A stretch of DNA of 64,000 nt from GCA-2705995 sp048267965 (GTDB lineage Bacteria; Bacteroidota; Bacteroidia; Flavobacteriales_G; Salibacteraceae). Below the pieces are notes generated by a model, which saw only the letters and a list, made by a program, of their open reading frames with translations, did not search any database and was not told the origin of the DNA. The translations under genes were made by a program, and so were the position numbers. Below, one piece after another: positions 15,428-24,148 of the stretch. The stretch lies in contig JBLWWK010000001.1 in the NCBI GenBank assembly GCA_048267965.1, forward strand, positions 310,001 through 374,000, written 5' to 3'. Each line of letters starts with the position of its first letter. Position 1 is the stretch's first letter.

Positions 15428-16882
15428 TTATGCTAATGATGGTTCTTGTTCGGTTACTGCTTCGCCAATTAATGTTGCGGCTGTACAATCGATAACCTTT
15501 ACGTGAATGTATTCGCCTTTTTTAAAGTTTTCTCGTGGGAACACAATCACAGCGTTTTGAGAGTTTCTTCCGAAAAGTTGATCTTCTCGTTTTTTAGAAA
15601 CACCTTCTACTAAAACCTTAAACGTTTTGCCCACCGCTTTTTGATTGCTTTTTAATGAAGAATCTTGCTGAATATCGATAACTTCTTGCAATCGGCTTTG
15701 TTTTACCTCTTCGGGTACATCATCTTCAAATTTTCTTTCGGCCAATGTTTTTGGGCGTTCAGAATACTTAAACATGTAAGCAAAATCGTACTGTACTTCT
15801 CGCATAAGCGAAAGGGTATCTTGGTGTTCTTCTTCTGTTTCACCACAGAAACCTGTAATAATATCAGTACTAATTGCGCAACCGGGAATTATTCTGCGAA
15901 TCGCTTCAATTCGATCGAAATACCATTCTCTTGAATAACCTCGGTTCATGCGTTTAAGCATTTCTGTATTTCCGCTTTGTACCGGAAGGTGAATGTAGTT
16001 GCAGATGTTTTCGTATTTCGCCATTACGTGCAGCACATCGTCTGTCATATCTTTCGGATGCGAAGTGCTAAATCGGATGCGCAAATCAGGAGATACTTGC
16101 GCCACCATTTCCATCAGTTGAGCAAAGTTGACGGTGGGTTTGGTTTCGTCTTTAATTCTTCCTTTAGAAGACATATTCCATCGGTAAGAATCAACGTTTT
16201 GTCCAAGCAATGTTACTTCTCTGTAACCTTTATCGAAAAGTTCTTGCGCTTCTTTAACAATGGTATGCGGGTCTCTGCTTCTTTCTCTACCTCTGGTAAA
16301 AGGCACCACACAGAACGAACACATATTATCGCATCCTCGCATGATTGAAATAAACGAAGTAACTCCATTTTTATCTAAACGAACAGGAGAGATGTCTGCA
16401 TACGTTTCTTCTCTTGAAAGTAACACGTTTACGGCTTTCCTACCATCGTCTACCTCGTTAATTAAGCCGGGTAAATCACGGTAGGCGTCTGGGCCAGCAA
16501 CTAAATCAACCAATTTTTCTTCTTCTAGTAATTGTGATTTTAATCGCTCAGCCATGCAACCTAGCACACCAATCACCAGTTTAGGGTTGTTTTCTTTAGC
16601 TCTATTTAAATGAGTAAGTCTATTTCGAACACGTTGCTCTGCGTTATCTCGAATAGCACAAGTGTTGAGCAAAACAACATCGGCTTCTTCTTGATTAGGC
16701 GTGGTTTGGTAACCGTCTTTAGCGAGAATTGAGGCTACCACTTCGCTATCGGCAAAGTTCATTTGGCAACCATAGCTTTCGAGGTATAATTTTTTGGCTC
16801 CAACCGCAGTGTTTTCTAATACTGTGGCTTCTCCTTGTATAGATTCATCTATCACTTTATCACCTGTATGTAAGCCTTCCAT
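15428..16882 (-). CDS. miaB: tRNA methylthiotransferase MiaB
   Basis: Radical-SAM enzyme making ms2i6A37 in tRNAs that read UNN codons. The N-terminal MTTase domain has the three cluster cysteines Cys39 (SYGCQMN), Cys75 (NTCAIR) and Cys109 (GCMAERL). The radical-SAM triad is Cys184, Cys188 and Cys191 (RGCDNMCSFCVVPFTRG). A TRAM RNA-binding domain ends the protein. At 484 residues it is slightly long because of an N-terminal extension of about 30 residues. It is first in a five-gene operon and has a textbook Bacteroidota promoter at 16921-16951, about 32 bases of leader. Confidence 0.97.
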   Translation of the reverse strand: MEGLHTGDKVIDESIQGEATVLENTAVGAKKLYLESYGCQMNFADSEVVASILAKDGYQTTPNQEEADVVLLNTCAIRDNAEQRVRNRLTHLNRAKENNPKLVIGVLGCMAERLKSQLLEEEKLVDLVAGPDAYRDLPGLINEVDDGRKAVNVLLSREETYADISPVRLDKNGVTSFISIMRGCDNMCSFCVVPFTRGRERSRDPHTIVKEAQELFDKGYREVTLLGQNVDSYRWNMSSKGRIKDETKPTVNFAQLMEMVAQVSPDLRIRFSTSHPKDMTDDVLHVMAKYENICNYIHLPVQSGNTEMLKRMNRGYSREWYFDRIEAIRRIIPGCAISTDIITGFCGETEEEHQDTLSLMREVQYDFAYMFKYSERPKTLAERKFEDDVPEEVKQSRLQEVIDIQQDSSLKSNQKAVGKTFKVLVEGVSKKREDQLFGRNSQNAVIVFPRENFKKGEYIHVKVIDCTAATLIGEAVTEQEPSLA

Positions 16883-16920
16883 CTTTCTTCTTCTGTTTAA
16901 AATCTATGTAATCGAACGCG

Positions 16921-16951
16921 CAAAAGTACAGCTTTGTGTAGAAGTGTCAAA
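16921..16951 (-). promoter_or_regulatory. Promoter of the miaB operon
   Basis: Read on the minus strand: TTTG (16948-16951), exactly 19 bases, TACTTTTG (16921-16928). Both elements match the Bacteroidota consensus TTTG / TAnnTTTG without mismatch. The expected start of transcription is near 16914. Confidence 0.85.
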
Positions 16952-17140
16952 ATGGCAGAATAATTTACTGAAGAGAATTCAAAAACTTTATTTATTATAA
17001 ATAAATAAGGTGTTAAGTGTAGTTCACGATGCCGTTAAAGAGTTGTACGGTTGAAAAACATTGCCTTTAATTTGTAGAGAATGTTGCTAAACAAATTATT
17101 CGCGTAGTTTGTGTTTTAGTGTATCAAAGAAGATAACCGT

Positions 17141-19483
17141 ATGAATTTAGTCATAGTAGAGTCACCGGCAAAGGCCAAAACCATTGAAGGTTTTTTAGGA
17201 AAAGATTTCGTTGTGAAATCAAGTTATGGTCACGTACGTGATTTAGCCAAAAAAGGAATGGCCATCGATATTGAAAAAGGTTTTGAGCCTAATTACGAGG
17301 TCTTACCTGATAAAACCAAAGTGATTGCCGAACTCAAAAAACTAGCTAAAAAATCGGAGATGGTTTGGTTAGCAACGGATGAGGACCGTGAAGGAGAAGC
17401 CATCAGTTGGCACTTAAATGAGGTGCTTAACCTAGAGCCGGCAAAGACGAAAAGAATTGTTTTTAACGAGATCACTAAATCTGCCATCATTCGAGCAATT
17501 GAAAACTCGAGAAGCATAGATTATAACTTGGTAAATGCTCAACAGGCGAGAAGAGTATTAGACCGATTGGTGGGTTTTGAATTATCACCCATTCTATGGA
17601 AAAAAGTGAAGCCATCACTTTCTGCTGGTAGGGTGCAGTCGGTTACGGTACGGTTAATTGTAGAGCGAGAACGAGAAATTGAAGCTTTTAAAGCGGTTTC
17701 TTCTTATAGAGTGGTAGCTCTTTTCGATGTAGAGGGCAAAACCATGAAAGCCGAGTTGCCCAAGCGATTAAAAAGCAAAGCAGAGGCTGAAAAGTTTCTA
17801 GAGCAATGTAAATCGGCAACATTCACCATTAAAGACTTACAAACTAAGCCGTCAAAACGCAAGCCAGCAGCGCCTTTTACTACTTCAACCTTACAACAAG
17901 AGGCTTCAAGAAAGTTGGGTTTCTCTGTGAGTCAAACCATGGTAGTAGCACAGCGCTTATACGAATCGGGTAAGATTACTTACATGAGAACAGACTCTGT
18001 AAACCTTTCTGATTTAGCGTTAGGAACCGCAAAAGATGTTATTTCAAAAGAATACGGCCCTGAGTATTCTCAAACAAGAAAGTTTAGCTCAAAAACCAAA
18101 GGAGCCCAAGAAGCTCACGAGGCTATTCGTCCTACCGACTTAACAAGAACCGAAGTAGATGGCGATAACGGTCAACAAAGGTTATACGATTTAATTTGGA
18201 AGAGAACATTAGCGTCTCAAATGGCCGATGCAGAGTTAGAGCGCACAACAGTAACAGTTGATGTTTCTACGGCAGAACAAAATTTTGTAGCGAAAGGGGA
18301 GGTAATCAAATTCGAAGGCTTTTTAAAGGTATACCTTGAATCTACAGACGATGAAGACGAGGAAGATGAAAGTGGTCTATTGCCACCATTAAAAGTTAAC
18401 CAAGAAATAGGGTTAAACGAGGTAAAGGCTACTGAGAGATTTAGCCAGCATCCGCCAAGGTATACTGAGGCCAGTTTGGTAAAAAGACTCGAAGAGCTAG
18501 GAATTGGTAGACCATCTACCTACGCACCCACCATTTCTACCATTCAGAAAAGAGGATATGTGGTAAAAGAAGAGCGGGAAGGAACCGAACGCAAATACCA
18601 AGAACTGGTCTTGCAAAATGGAACGATAAAGGATACTCCGCAAACCGAAATAACAGGAAGAGAAAAAAATAAACTGTTTCCTACTGATATCGGAATCGTT
18701 GTAAACGATTTCTTGGTAGATCATTTCGTGAGAATTCTCGATTATAACTTTACGGCTTCAGTAGAGAAAGAATTTGATGATATTGCTCAAGGTCAATTAG
18801 AGTGGAATAAAATGATTGACCAGTTTTATGGTCCTTTTCACGAAAATGTAGAGGTAACTTTAGAAACATCAGAAAGAGCAACAGGCGAGCGTCATTTAGG
18901 GGAAGATCCTAAATCGGGCAAGCCGGTAATTGTTCGAATTGGAAGGTACGGAGCAATGGCTCAAATCGGATCTCCAGACGATGAAGAAAAACCAAAATTT
19001 GCCTCATTGCGTAAAGAGCAAAGCTTGCAAAGCATCACTTTAGAAGAAGCGCTAGAGCTTTTCAAACTTCCACGTGAGTTAGGAGAATACGAAGGCAATA
19101 AGGTGAGTGCTAATATTGGTCGTTTTGGACCGTACGTTCGCTTCGGAAATCAATTTGTTTCGCTAAAAGTGAAAGAAGGTGACGATCCGATGACGGTAGA
19201 GTTAGAAAGAGCTATAGAGCTTATCGAAGAGAAGAAAGAGGCCGATAAAAACAAATACATCAAAACATTTGATGAAGACGAAACCGTGCAGGTACTCAAC
19301 GGTCGTTACGGTCCTTACATTAAAATAGGAAGAAAGAATTTTAAAATTCCGAAAGATGTTAAGCCAGAAGAACTAACACTCGAGCAGTGTAAAGAGATAG
19401 CTGAAAACCAGCCTAAAAAAGGTAAGGCTACAAAAACTACCAAAGCCAAGAAGAAAACAACTACCCGTAAAGCCAAAAAATAA
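17141..19483 (+). CDS. topA: DNA topoisomerase I (type IA)
   Basis: Relaxes negative supercoils by single-strand passage. Toprim domain at 1-120 with MNLVIVESPAKAKTI, the acidic ATDEDREGEAISW (78-90) and catalytic Tyr281 in GKITYMRTDSVNLS. The central decatenation domain is complete (GAQEAHEAIRPTD, LGIGRPSTYAPTI). The C-terminal half has Topo C-terminal repeats with GRYGAM, GRFGPYVRFG and NGRYGPYIKIG rather than Cys zinc ribbons, then a Lys/Thr tail. 780 residues, normal for Bacteroidota. The start ATG at 17141 has no competitor. Upstream, TTG and TTAATTTG (17067-17074) are a weak promoter candidate. Confidence 0.98.
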   Translation: MNLVIVESPAKAKTIEGFLGKDFVVKSSYGHVRDLAKKGMAIDIEKGFEPNYEVLPDKTKVIAELKKLAKKSEMVWLATDEDREGEAISWHLNEVLNLEPAKTKRIVFNEITKSAIIRAIENSRSIDYNLVNAQQARRVLDRLVGFELSPILWKKVKPSLSAGRVQSVTVRLIVEREREIEAFKAVSSYRVVALFDVEGKTMKAELPKRLKSKAEAEKFLEQCKSATFTIKDLQTKPSKRKPAAPFTTSTLQQEASRKLGFSVSQTMVVAQRLYESGKITYMRTDSVNLSDLALGTAKDVISKEYGPEYSQTRKFSSKTKGAQEAHEAIRPTDLTRTEVDGDNGQQRLYDLIWKRTLASQMADAELERTTVTVDVSTAEQNFVAKGEVIKFEGFLKVYLESTDDEDEEDESGLLPPLKVNQEIGLNEVKATERFSQHPPRYTEASLVKRLEELGIGRPSTYAPTISTIQKRGYVVKEEREGTERKYQELVLQNGTIKDTPQTEITGREKNKLFPTDIGIVVNDFLVDHFVRILDYNFTASVEKEFDDIAQGQLEWNKMIDQFYGPFHENVEVTLETSERATGERHLGEDPKSGKPVIVRIGRYGAMAQIGSPDDEEKPKFASLRKEQSLQSITLEEALELFKLPRELGEYEGNKVSANIGRFGPYVRFGNQFVSLKVKEGDDPMTVELERAIELIEEKKEADKNKYIKTFDEDETVQVLNGRYGPYIKIGRKNFKIPKDVKPEELTLEQCKEIAENQPKKGKATKTTKAKKKTTTRKAKK

Positions 19484-19488
19484 GAAAG

Positions 19489-20652
19489 ATGGATTTGAGT
19501 ATTTACCTGTCTCCTGTTGCCGATTTTTTGCAACAGTCTTATCAAGAAGAACAACTAGGCAATCATATTCAATTCTACACTGATACTATTCCTGATTTAG
19601 AAGGATCCAAAATTGCTCTGATAGGTGTTCTCGAAGATCGAAATGCCTATCAAAATGGAGGGTGTGCCCAAGGTCCAGATCGTATTAGACAGTATTTGTA
19701 TCAGCTTTATAAGGGAGACGGGTTCCTACCGATAATCGACTTAGGAAACATAAAAGCCGGAGCCGAAGTGAGCGACACCTACCATGCGGTAGAAAAAGTG
19801 GTAGAGCATTTAGTGAAAAACAATGTAATCCCTTTTATTATTGGTGGAGGGCAAGATTTAACCTATGCGAATTATATGGCATACCAAAATCTTGAACAAC
19901 TAGTAAATTTAGTGACTGTTGACGCACGTTTCGACTTGGGATCAGATTTAGAAGAACCCATCTCTTCGCGCAGTTTCATGGGGAAAATACTCACACAACA
20001 ACCTAACTTCTTATTCAATTATACCAACATTGGTTACCAAACTTATTTTGTAGGATCCGATGTGCTAGAATTGATGGATAAACTGTATTTTGACTCTATT
20101 CGTCTAGGAAATTTGCGTAGTGATACACAAGAAGTAGAACCGTTGGTAAGAAATGCAGATGTGCTCAGTTTTGATATTGGTGCAATAAAAGCAGCCGATG
20201 CTCCCGGTAATAAAAATGCCACTCCAAATGGCTTGTCGAGTGATGAGTGTTGTAGTGTAATGCGCTATGCAGGATTGAGCGATAAGCTTACATCTGTGGG
20301 TGTTTACGAGTATAATCCAGAGTTTGATCCTCATGGTCAAACAGCGCATTTAATAGCTCAAATGATTTGGTATTTTGTAGAAGGAGTGAGAAACAGAAGA
20401 AATGATGTGCCGGTAGATAATCACTCGTCTTATTTGCGTTATCGCGTAGCATTTGATGATTTAGATCAGGAAGTGTTGTTTTATAAAAGCGTAAAAACAG
20501 ACCGTTGGTGGATGAATGTTCCTTTTCCGGCCAATAGCGGCAACCGTTTTAAAAGACACGAAATGGTACCTTGTTCTTACCAGCAGTACCAGTCTGCCTG
20601 TAATAACGAGATGCCAGACCTTTGGTTGAAAACCTACCAGAAGATGCTGTAA
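19489..20652 (+). CDS. Arginase/agmatinase-fold protein with degenerate metal site
   Basis: Ureohydrolase fold: KIALIGVLEDRNAYQNGG early, IGGGQDLTYANYMAY (about 118-132), TVDARFDLG (about 144-152), a SFDIGAIKAADAPG segment (about 225-238) and GVYEYNPEFDPHGQTAHL near 270-287. In active enzymes these spots read GGDHS, DAHxD and SxDxDxxDP and bind two Mn. Here the first His is Gln, the middle His is Arg and the second Asp of the third motif is Gly, so at least three ligands are lost. It is usually annotated as arginase or formimidoylglutamase, but hydrolysis looks unlikely. It starts five bases after topA and precedes the PorP/SprF-gldKLMN block, so a role linked to motility or secretion is possible; this is inference. 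Confidence 0.8.
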   Translation: MDLSIYLSPVADFLQQSYQEEQLGNHIQFYTDTIPDLEGSKIALIGVLEDRNAYQNGGCAQGPDRIRQYLYQLYKGDGFLPIIDLGNIKAGAEVSDTYHAVEKVVEHLVKNNVIPFIIGGGQDLTYANYMAYQNLEQLVNLVTVDARFDLGSDLEEPISSRSFMGKILTQQPNFLFNYTNIGYQTYFVGSDVLELMDKLYFDSIRLGNLRSDTQEVEPLVRNADVLSFDIGAIKAADAPGNKNATPNGLSSDECCSVMRYAGLSDKLTSVGVYEYNPEFDPHGQTAHLIAQMIWYFVEGVRNRRNDVPVDNHSSYLRYRVAFDDLDQEVLFYKSVKTDRWWMNVPFPANSGNRFKRHEMVPCSYQQYQSACNNEMPDLWLKTYQKML

Positions 20653-20703
20653 TGTTTAATTCACGTTAATTTGTTGAAAAGTTACCAGCCGTGTTAAAAA
20701 ATT

Positions 20704-20733
20704 TTTGTCAGAAAAATTATTTGAGTATTTTAG
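20704..20733 (+). promoter_or_regulatory. Candidate promoter of the PorP/SprF-gld block
   Basis: TTTG (20704-20707), 18 bases, TATTTTAG (20726-20733; one mismatch to TAnnTTTG). It leaves a leader of about 35 bases before the ATG at 20775. Confidence 0.5.
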
Positions 20734-20774
20734 CAAGCATTAATTGCTAAAAACCCGTACGAATAAGCCAGTTT

Positions 20775-21776
20775 ATGAAGAAACTTTTACTCGTTGTTTC
20801 TCTATTTTCAGTTGTAGGATTAGCGAAAGCACAACAAGATCCTCAATTCAGCCAGAACTATTTTAATCGTGTGTTCCCTAACCCTGCGGCAGCGGGTGCA
20901 ACCGATAATATTTGTGCTACGATGTTAGGAAGACATCAGTGGGTTGGATTTGACGGTAAACCAGAAACCTATATGTTTAATGCTAATATGCCATTTACTG
21001 ATCCTTGGTTAGGTCAAGACCACGGAGTGGGTTTGTCTGTATTGAGTGATAAGCTTGGTCAAGAATCTACTTTTGGTTTTAAATTGGCGTACTCGTATAA
21101 AATTCCATTAACAATAGCTGGTGGGCAGTTAAGCGCTGGTTTTGCTGTAGGTATGATTAATAAATCAATTGGAAACGACTGGAACGCAATTGATGATGTA
21201 GATCAAGATCCGTCTATTCCAATTGCAGGAACCAGTGATAATAGTTTCGATTTAGATTTTGGTATTTATTACCGCATTCCAGATAAGTTGTATTTCGGTA
21301 TTTCAGCGACTCACTTAAACGCTCCAACGTTAGAAGAAACAGATGTAGCGCCAGCTAACCCGTTAACAGGTGCGGTGAGTTCTTTGCAGTATGGTAATGC
21401 TCGTCACTTTTACATTATGGGTGGTTACGAAACAAGATTGAATGGAGATTTTGTATTAAAACCCAATTTCTTCGTTAGAACCGATGCGGTTTCAGCTTCT
21501 TTTGATGTGGGCGCTTTAATCGAATACCAAGATATGATTTGGGGTGGTTTGTCTTACCGTTTGCAAGATGCAGTGGTTCCTACCGCAGGTTTTAAATATT
21601 CTTTCGCAGGTGATGGAATAAAAGGAGGAACTTTACGTTTTGGTTATTCATACGATGTTACTACTTCTCTTCTCAGACAACATAGTAGTGGATCTCATGA
21701 GCTAATGTTAGGTTATTGCTTTGCTATTAAGCCTAAGCTTAAGCCTACAAGAAGCAGCACCGTGAGGTTCTTGTAG
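20775..21776 (+). CDS. PorP/SprF family outer-membrane protein
   Basis: Signal peptide 1-19 (LLLVVSLFSVVGLAKAQ) and then the family start QDPQFSQNYFNRVFPNPAAAGA. Repeated amphipathic strands with aromatic ends (GVGLSVLSDKLGQ, FDLDFGIYYRIPDKLYFGIS, FYIMGGYE) fit a beta barrel. In Porphyromonas and Flavobacterium, PorP/SprF proteins are tied to type IX secretion and work with PorE-like or adhesin partners. 333 residues, normal. It lies 112 bases before gldK, a common arrangement. A GGTTCCTAC copy at 21575-21583 reads Val-Pro-Thr. Confidence 0.9.
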   Translation: MKKLLLVVSLFSVVGLAKAQQDPQFSQNYFNRVFPNPAAAGATDNICATMLGRHQWVGFDGKPETYMFNANMPFTDPWLGQDHGVGLSVLSDKLGQESTFGFKLAYSYKIPLTIAGGQLSAGFAVGMINKSIGNDWNAIDDVDQDPSIPIAGTSDNSFDLDFGIYYRIPDKLYFGISATHLNAPTLEETDVAPANPLTGAVSSLQYGNARHFYIMGGYETRLNGDFVLKPNFFVRTDAVSASFDVGALIEYQDMIWGGLSYRLQDAVVPTAGFKYSFAGDGIKGGTLRFGYSYDVTTSLLRQHSSGSHELMLGYCFAIKPKLKPTRSSTVRFL

Positions 21777-21887
21777 AAACAATAAAAAATGTATATTGCC
21801 GTTCTTTAACGACAAGGCTAAAACAAATTAGAGTTTCCTATTAAGGTTGAATTTCCCTCTTTATAAGTGGATTTAAAATAAGTTGGC

Positions 21888-23201
21888 ATGAAACGATTGT
21901 TGTACTTTACAGTGCTTTTGGCATTGCTGTCTAGTTGTGGTTCAGGAGATTCCGGTGAACTGACCGGGGTTCTGAATAGACCACCGTGGTATGATATTGA
22001 TCCTTACGGAACAGTATACATCCCAATGGGTAGTTTCATTATGGGCGGCAACGACCAAGATGTTCCTTATGCTCATGTTTCAAAAGCGAAAACAGTTTCT
22101 GTTCAAGCATTTTATATGGATGATACAGAAATTACGAATAATGAATACCGTCAGTTTGTTTACTGGGTGAGAGATTCTATTGCGCTTACTCTTTTGTCAG
22201 AAGTAAGTGAAGAAGAGTACTTAATCTTAGAAGATCAATATGGTCTTGAGCGTGATGAACCCATTTTGAATTGGGACGCAGAAATTCCATGGGATACTGA
22301 TGATGAGGATGTACGCGATGCATTAGAACCTATGTTCTATTCTCCAGCTGAGCGTTATTACAATAAAAAGCAAATTGATACGAGACGTTTGATTTACGAA
22401 TGGTCTTGGATTGATTATAGAATGGCCGCCAAAAAAGGTAGACCACGTCACCAGTATGGTGAGCCTGAAGGTTTAGATCGCAGTAGCTTCATTAAAACAG
22501 ACGAAGTAGGTGTTTACCCAGATACTTTATGTTGGATTGCAGACTTTACGTATAGCTACAACGAACCAATGACAAACATGTATTTCTGGCATCCAGCCTA
22601 TGATGATTATCCAGTGGTTGGTGTTACTTGGAAACAAGCAAAAGCTTTTAGCCGTTGGAGAACCAATCTTTTCAATAGCTATTTAGATGGAGCTGGAGTT
22701 CCATTGATGCAAGACTTTAGATTGCCAACGGAATCGGAGTGGGAATATGCAGCGCGTGGTGGCCTAGCTACTAGTCCTTACCCTTGGGGTGGTCCTTACA
22801 TCAGAAATGATCGAGGTTGTTTCTTAGCCAACTTTAAACCATTGCGAGGTAACTATGTAGATGATGGAGGTTTCCATACAGTACCAGCAGTTTCTTATTC
22901 TCCAAACGATTACGGTTTATACTGTATGTCAGGAAATGTATCTGAATGGACGAACAACGCTTACGATGAAAGCGCATATAGCTTTGCGCATGATTTAAAC
23001 ATGGATTACCAATACGATGCAGATGATGATGATCTGCCAGTTTTCAAGAGAAAAGTGATTCGTGGAGGTTCTTGGAAGGATATAGGATTTTATTTGCACA
23101 CAGGTGTTCGCTCATACGAGTATCAGGATACCGCAAAGAGTTATATTGGATTTAGAAACGTAATGACCTACTTGGGTCGAGCGAAAGGTGATGCTATCTA
23201 A
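21888..23201 (+). CDS. gldK: Gliding/type IX secretion lipoprotein GldK
   Basis: Lipoprotein signal with Cys17 (LLSSCGSG). The mature part has the FGE-sulfatase-like fold: VYIPMGSFIMGG, FYMDDTEITNNEYRQFVYW, then FRLPTESEWEYAARGG, CMSGNVSEWTNNAYD and VIRGGSWKD. In GldK this fold is structural, not enzymatic. GldK and GldN form the periplasmic ring of the type IX machine attached to the outer membrane. 437 residues. It starts the tight gldKLMN order. Confidence 0.97.
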   Translation: MKRLLYFTVLLALLSSCGSGDSGELTGVLNRPPWYDIDPYGTVYIPMGSFIMGGNDQDVPYAHVSKAKTVSVQAFYMDDTEITNNEYRQFVYWVRDSIALTLLSEVSEEEYLILEDQYGLERDEPILNWDAEIPWDTDDEDVRDALEPMFYSPAERYYNKKQIDTRRLIYEWSWIDYRMAAKKGRPRHQYGEPEGLDRSSFIKTDEVGVYPDTLCWIADFTYSYNEPMTNMYFWHPAYDDYPVVGVTWKQAKAFSRWRTNLFNSYLDGAGVPLMQDFRLPTESEWEYAARGGLATSPYPWGGPYIRNDRGCFLANFKPLRGNYVDDGGFHTVPAVSYSPNDYGLYCMSGNVSEWTNNAYDESAYSFAHDLNMDYQYDADDDDLPVFKRKVIRGGSWKDIGFYLHTGVRSYEYQDTAKSYIGFRNVMTYLGRAKGDAI

Positions 23202-23281
23202 GCATACGAGACTTATTCAATTCGAAACTCTAGAAAACTTTGTTAAACCGTAAATTTTAGATTACCCAAATTTAATTAGCT

Positions 23282-24112
23282 ATGAGCAAGGAAGTAACTG
23301 GATTTAAACCTGGAAGTAAAAGCTGGAAAAACTTTATGGCCAAACTATATGGTATCGGTGGTGGTATCGTAATTATTGGTGCACTTTTTAAACTACAGCA
23401 TTACCCAGGTTCAGAAATCATGCTAGTTGCAGGACTAGGAACTGAAGCAATCATTTTCTTTTTCTCTGCATTTGAACCATTGCATGAAGATCCAAAATGG
23501 GAATTAGTATACCCTGAATTAGCAGACGATTTTGATGGCGAACCAATTAATCGCGTTGGTGGCGGTGGTGGTGGAGGTAACTCTGCTACGCAAGAGTTAG
23601 ATCAGATGCTAGAAGAAGCAAAAGTAGGTCCTGAATTATTCGAAAGTTTAGGTGAAGGCCTAAGAAACCTATCAAATACAGCTACTAACATGAACAATCT
23701 TGGAGACGCTGCAGGCGCAACCAACGAGTTTGTTGATAATGTGAAGAGTGCGAGTGATCGCGTAGGTTCTTTATCTGAGTCTTATGAAAGAGCAGCTGAA
23801 GCTCTAATGGGACTATCTGTAAGCAACGATGACGGTGCTACTTATGCAGAAAATTTGAAGAAAATCTCTCACAATTTAGAAGCATTAAACAACGTATACG
23901 AATTGCAACTGAAGAGTTCTACTGAGCACTTAGAAACAGCTAACTCTGCTTTCGGTGGTATTTCTGAATTACTAGAGAACTTAAGCACTTCTGTTGATGG
24001 TACTAAAAAGTACAAAGAGAACATCACTGAGCTTTCTGATAACTTAGCTTCATTGAACACTGTATACGGCAACATGCTGAATGCAATGAACTACAATAAG
24101 CCACAGGTTTAA
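23282..24112 (+). CDS. gldL: Gliding motility motor protein GldL
   Basis: Inner-membrane protein that with GldM forms the proton-driven motor for gliding and type IX secretion. Two membrane segments lie at about 24-41 (LYGIGGGIVIIGALFKL) and 49-64 (IMLVAGLGTEAIIFFF), joined by a short QHYPGSE loop containing the conserved Glu and His. After a Gly-rich spacer (about 94-101) the cytoplasmic part (about 105-276) is a coiled coil. 80 bases after gldK. Confidence 0.97.
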   Translation: MSKEVTGFKPGSKSWKNFMAKLYGIGGGIVIIGALFKLQHYPGSEIMLVAGLGTEAIIFFFSAFEPLHEDPKWELVYPELADDFDGEPINRVGGGGGGGNSATQELDQMLEEAKVGPELFESLGEGLRNLSNTATNMNNLGDAAGATNEFVDNVKSASDRVGSLSESYERAAEALMGLSVSNDDGATYAENLKKISHNLEALNNVYELQLKSSTEHLETANSAFGGISELLENLSTSVDGTKKYKENITELSDNLASLNTVYGNMLNAMNYNKPQV

Positions 24113-24122
24113 TATTTTATAA

Positions 24123-24131
24123 GTAGGAACC
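24123..24131 (-). repeat. Intergenic copy of the GGTTCCTAC repeat between gldL and gldM
   Basis: GTAGGAACC within the 36 bases between the gldL stop and the gldM ATG. It is the only copy in the gldKLMN block and sits inside the leader, 18 bases before the start codon. Confidence 0.9.
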
Positions 24132-24148
24132 TTAACATTATTGTATAG

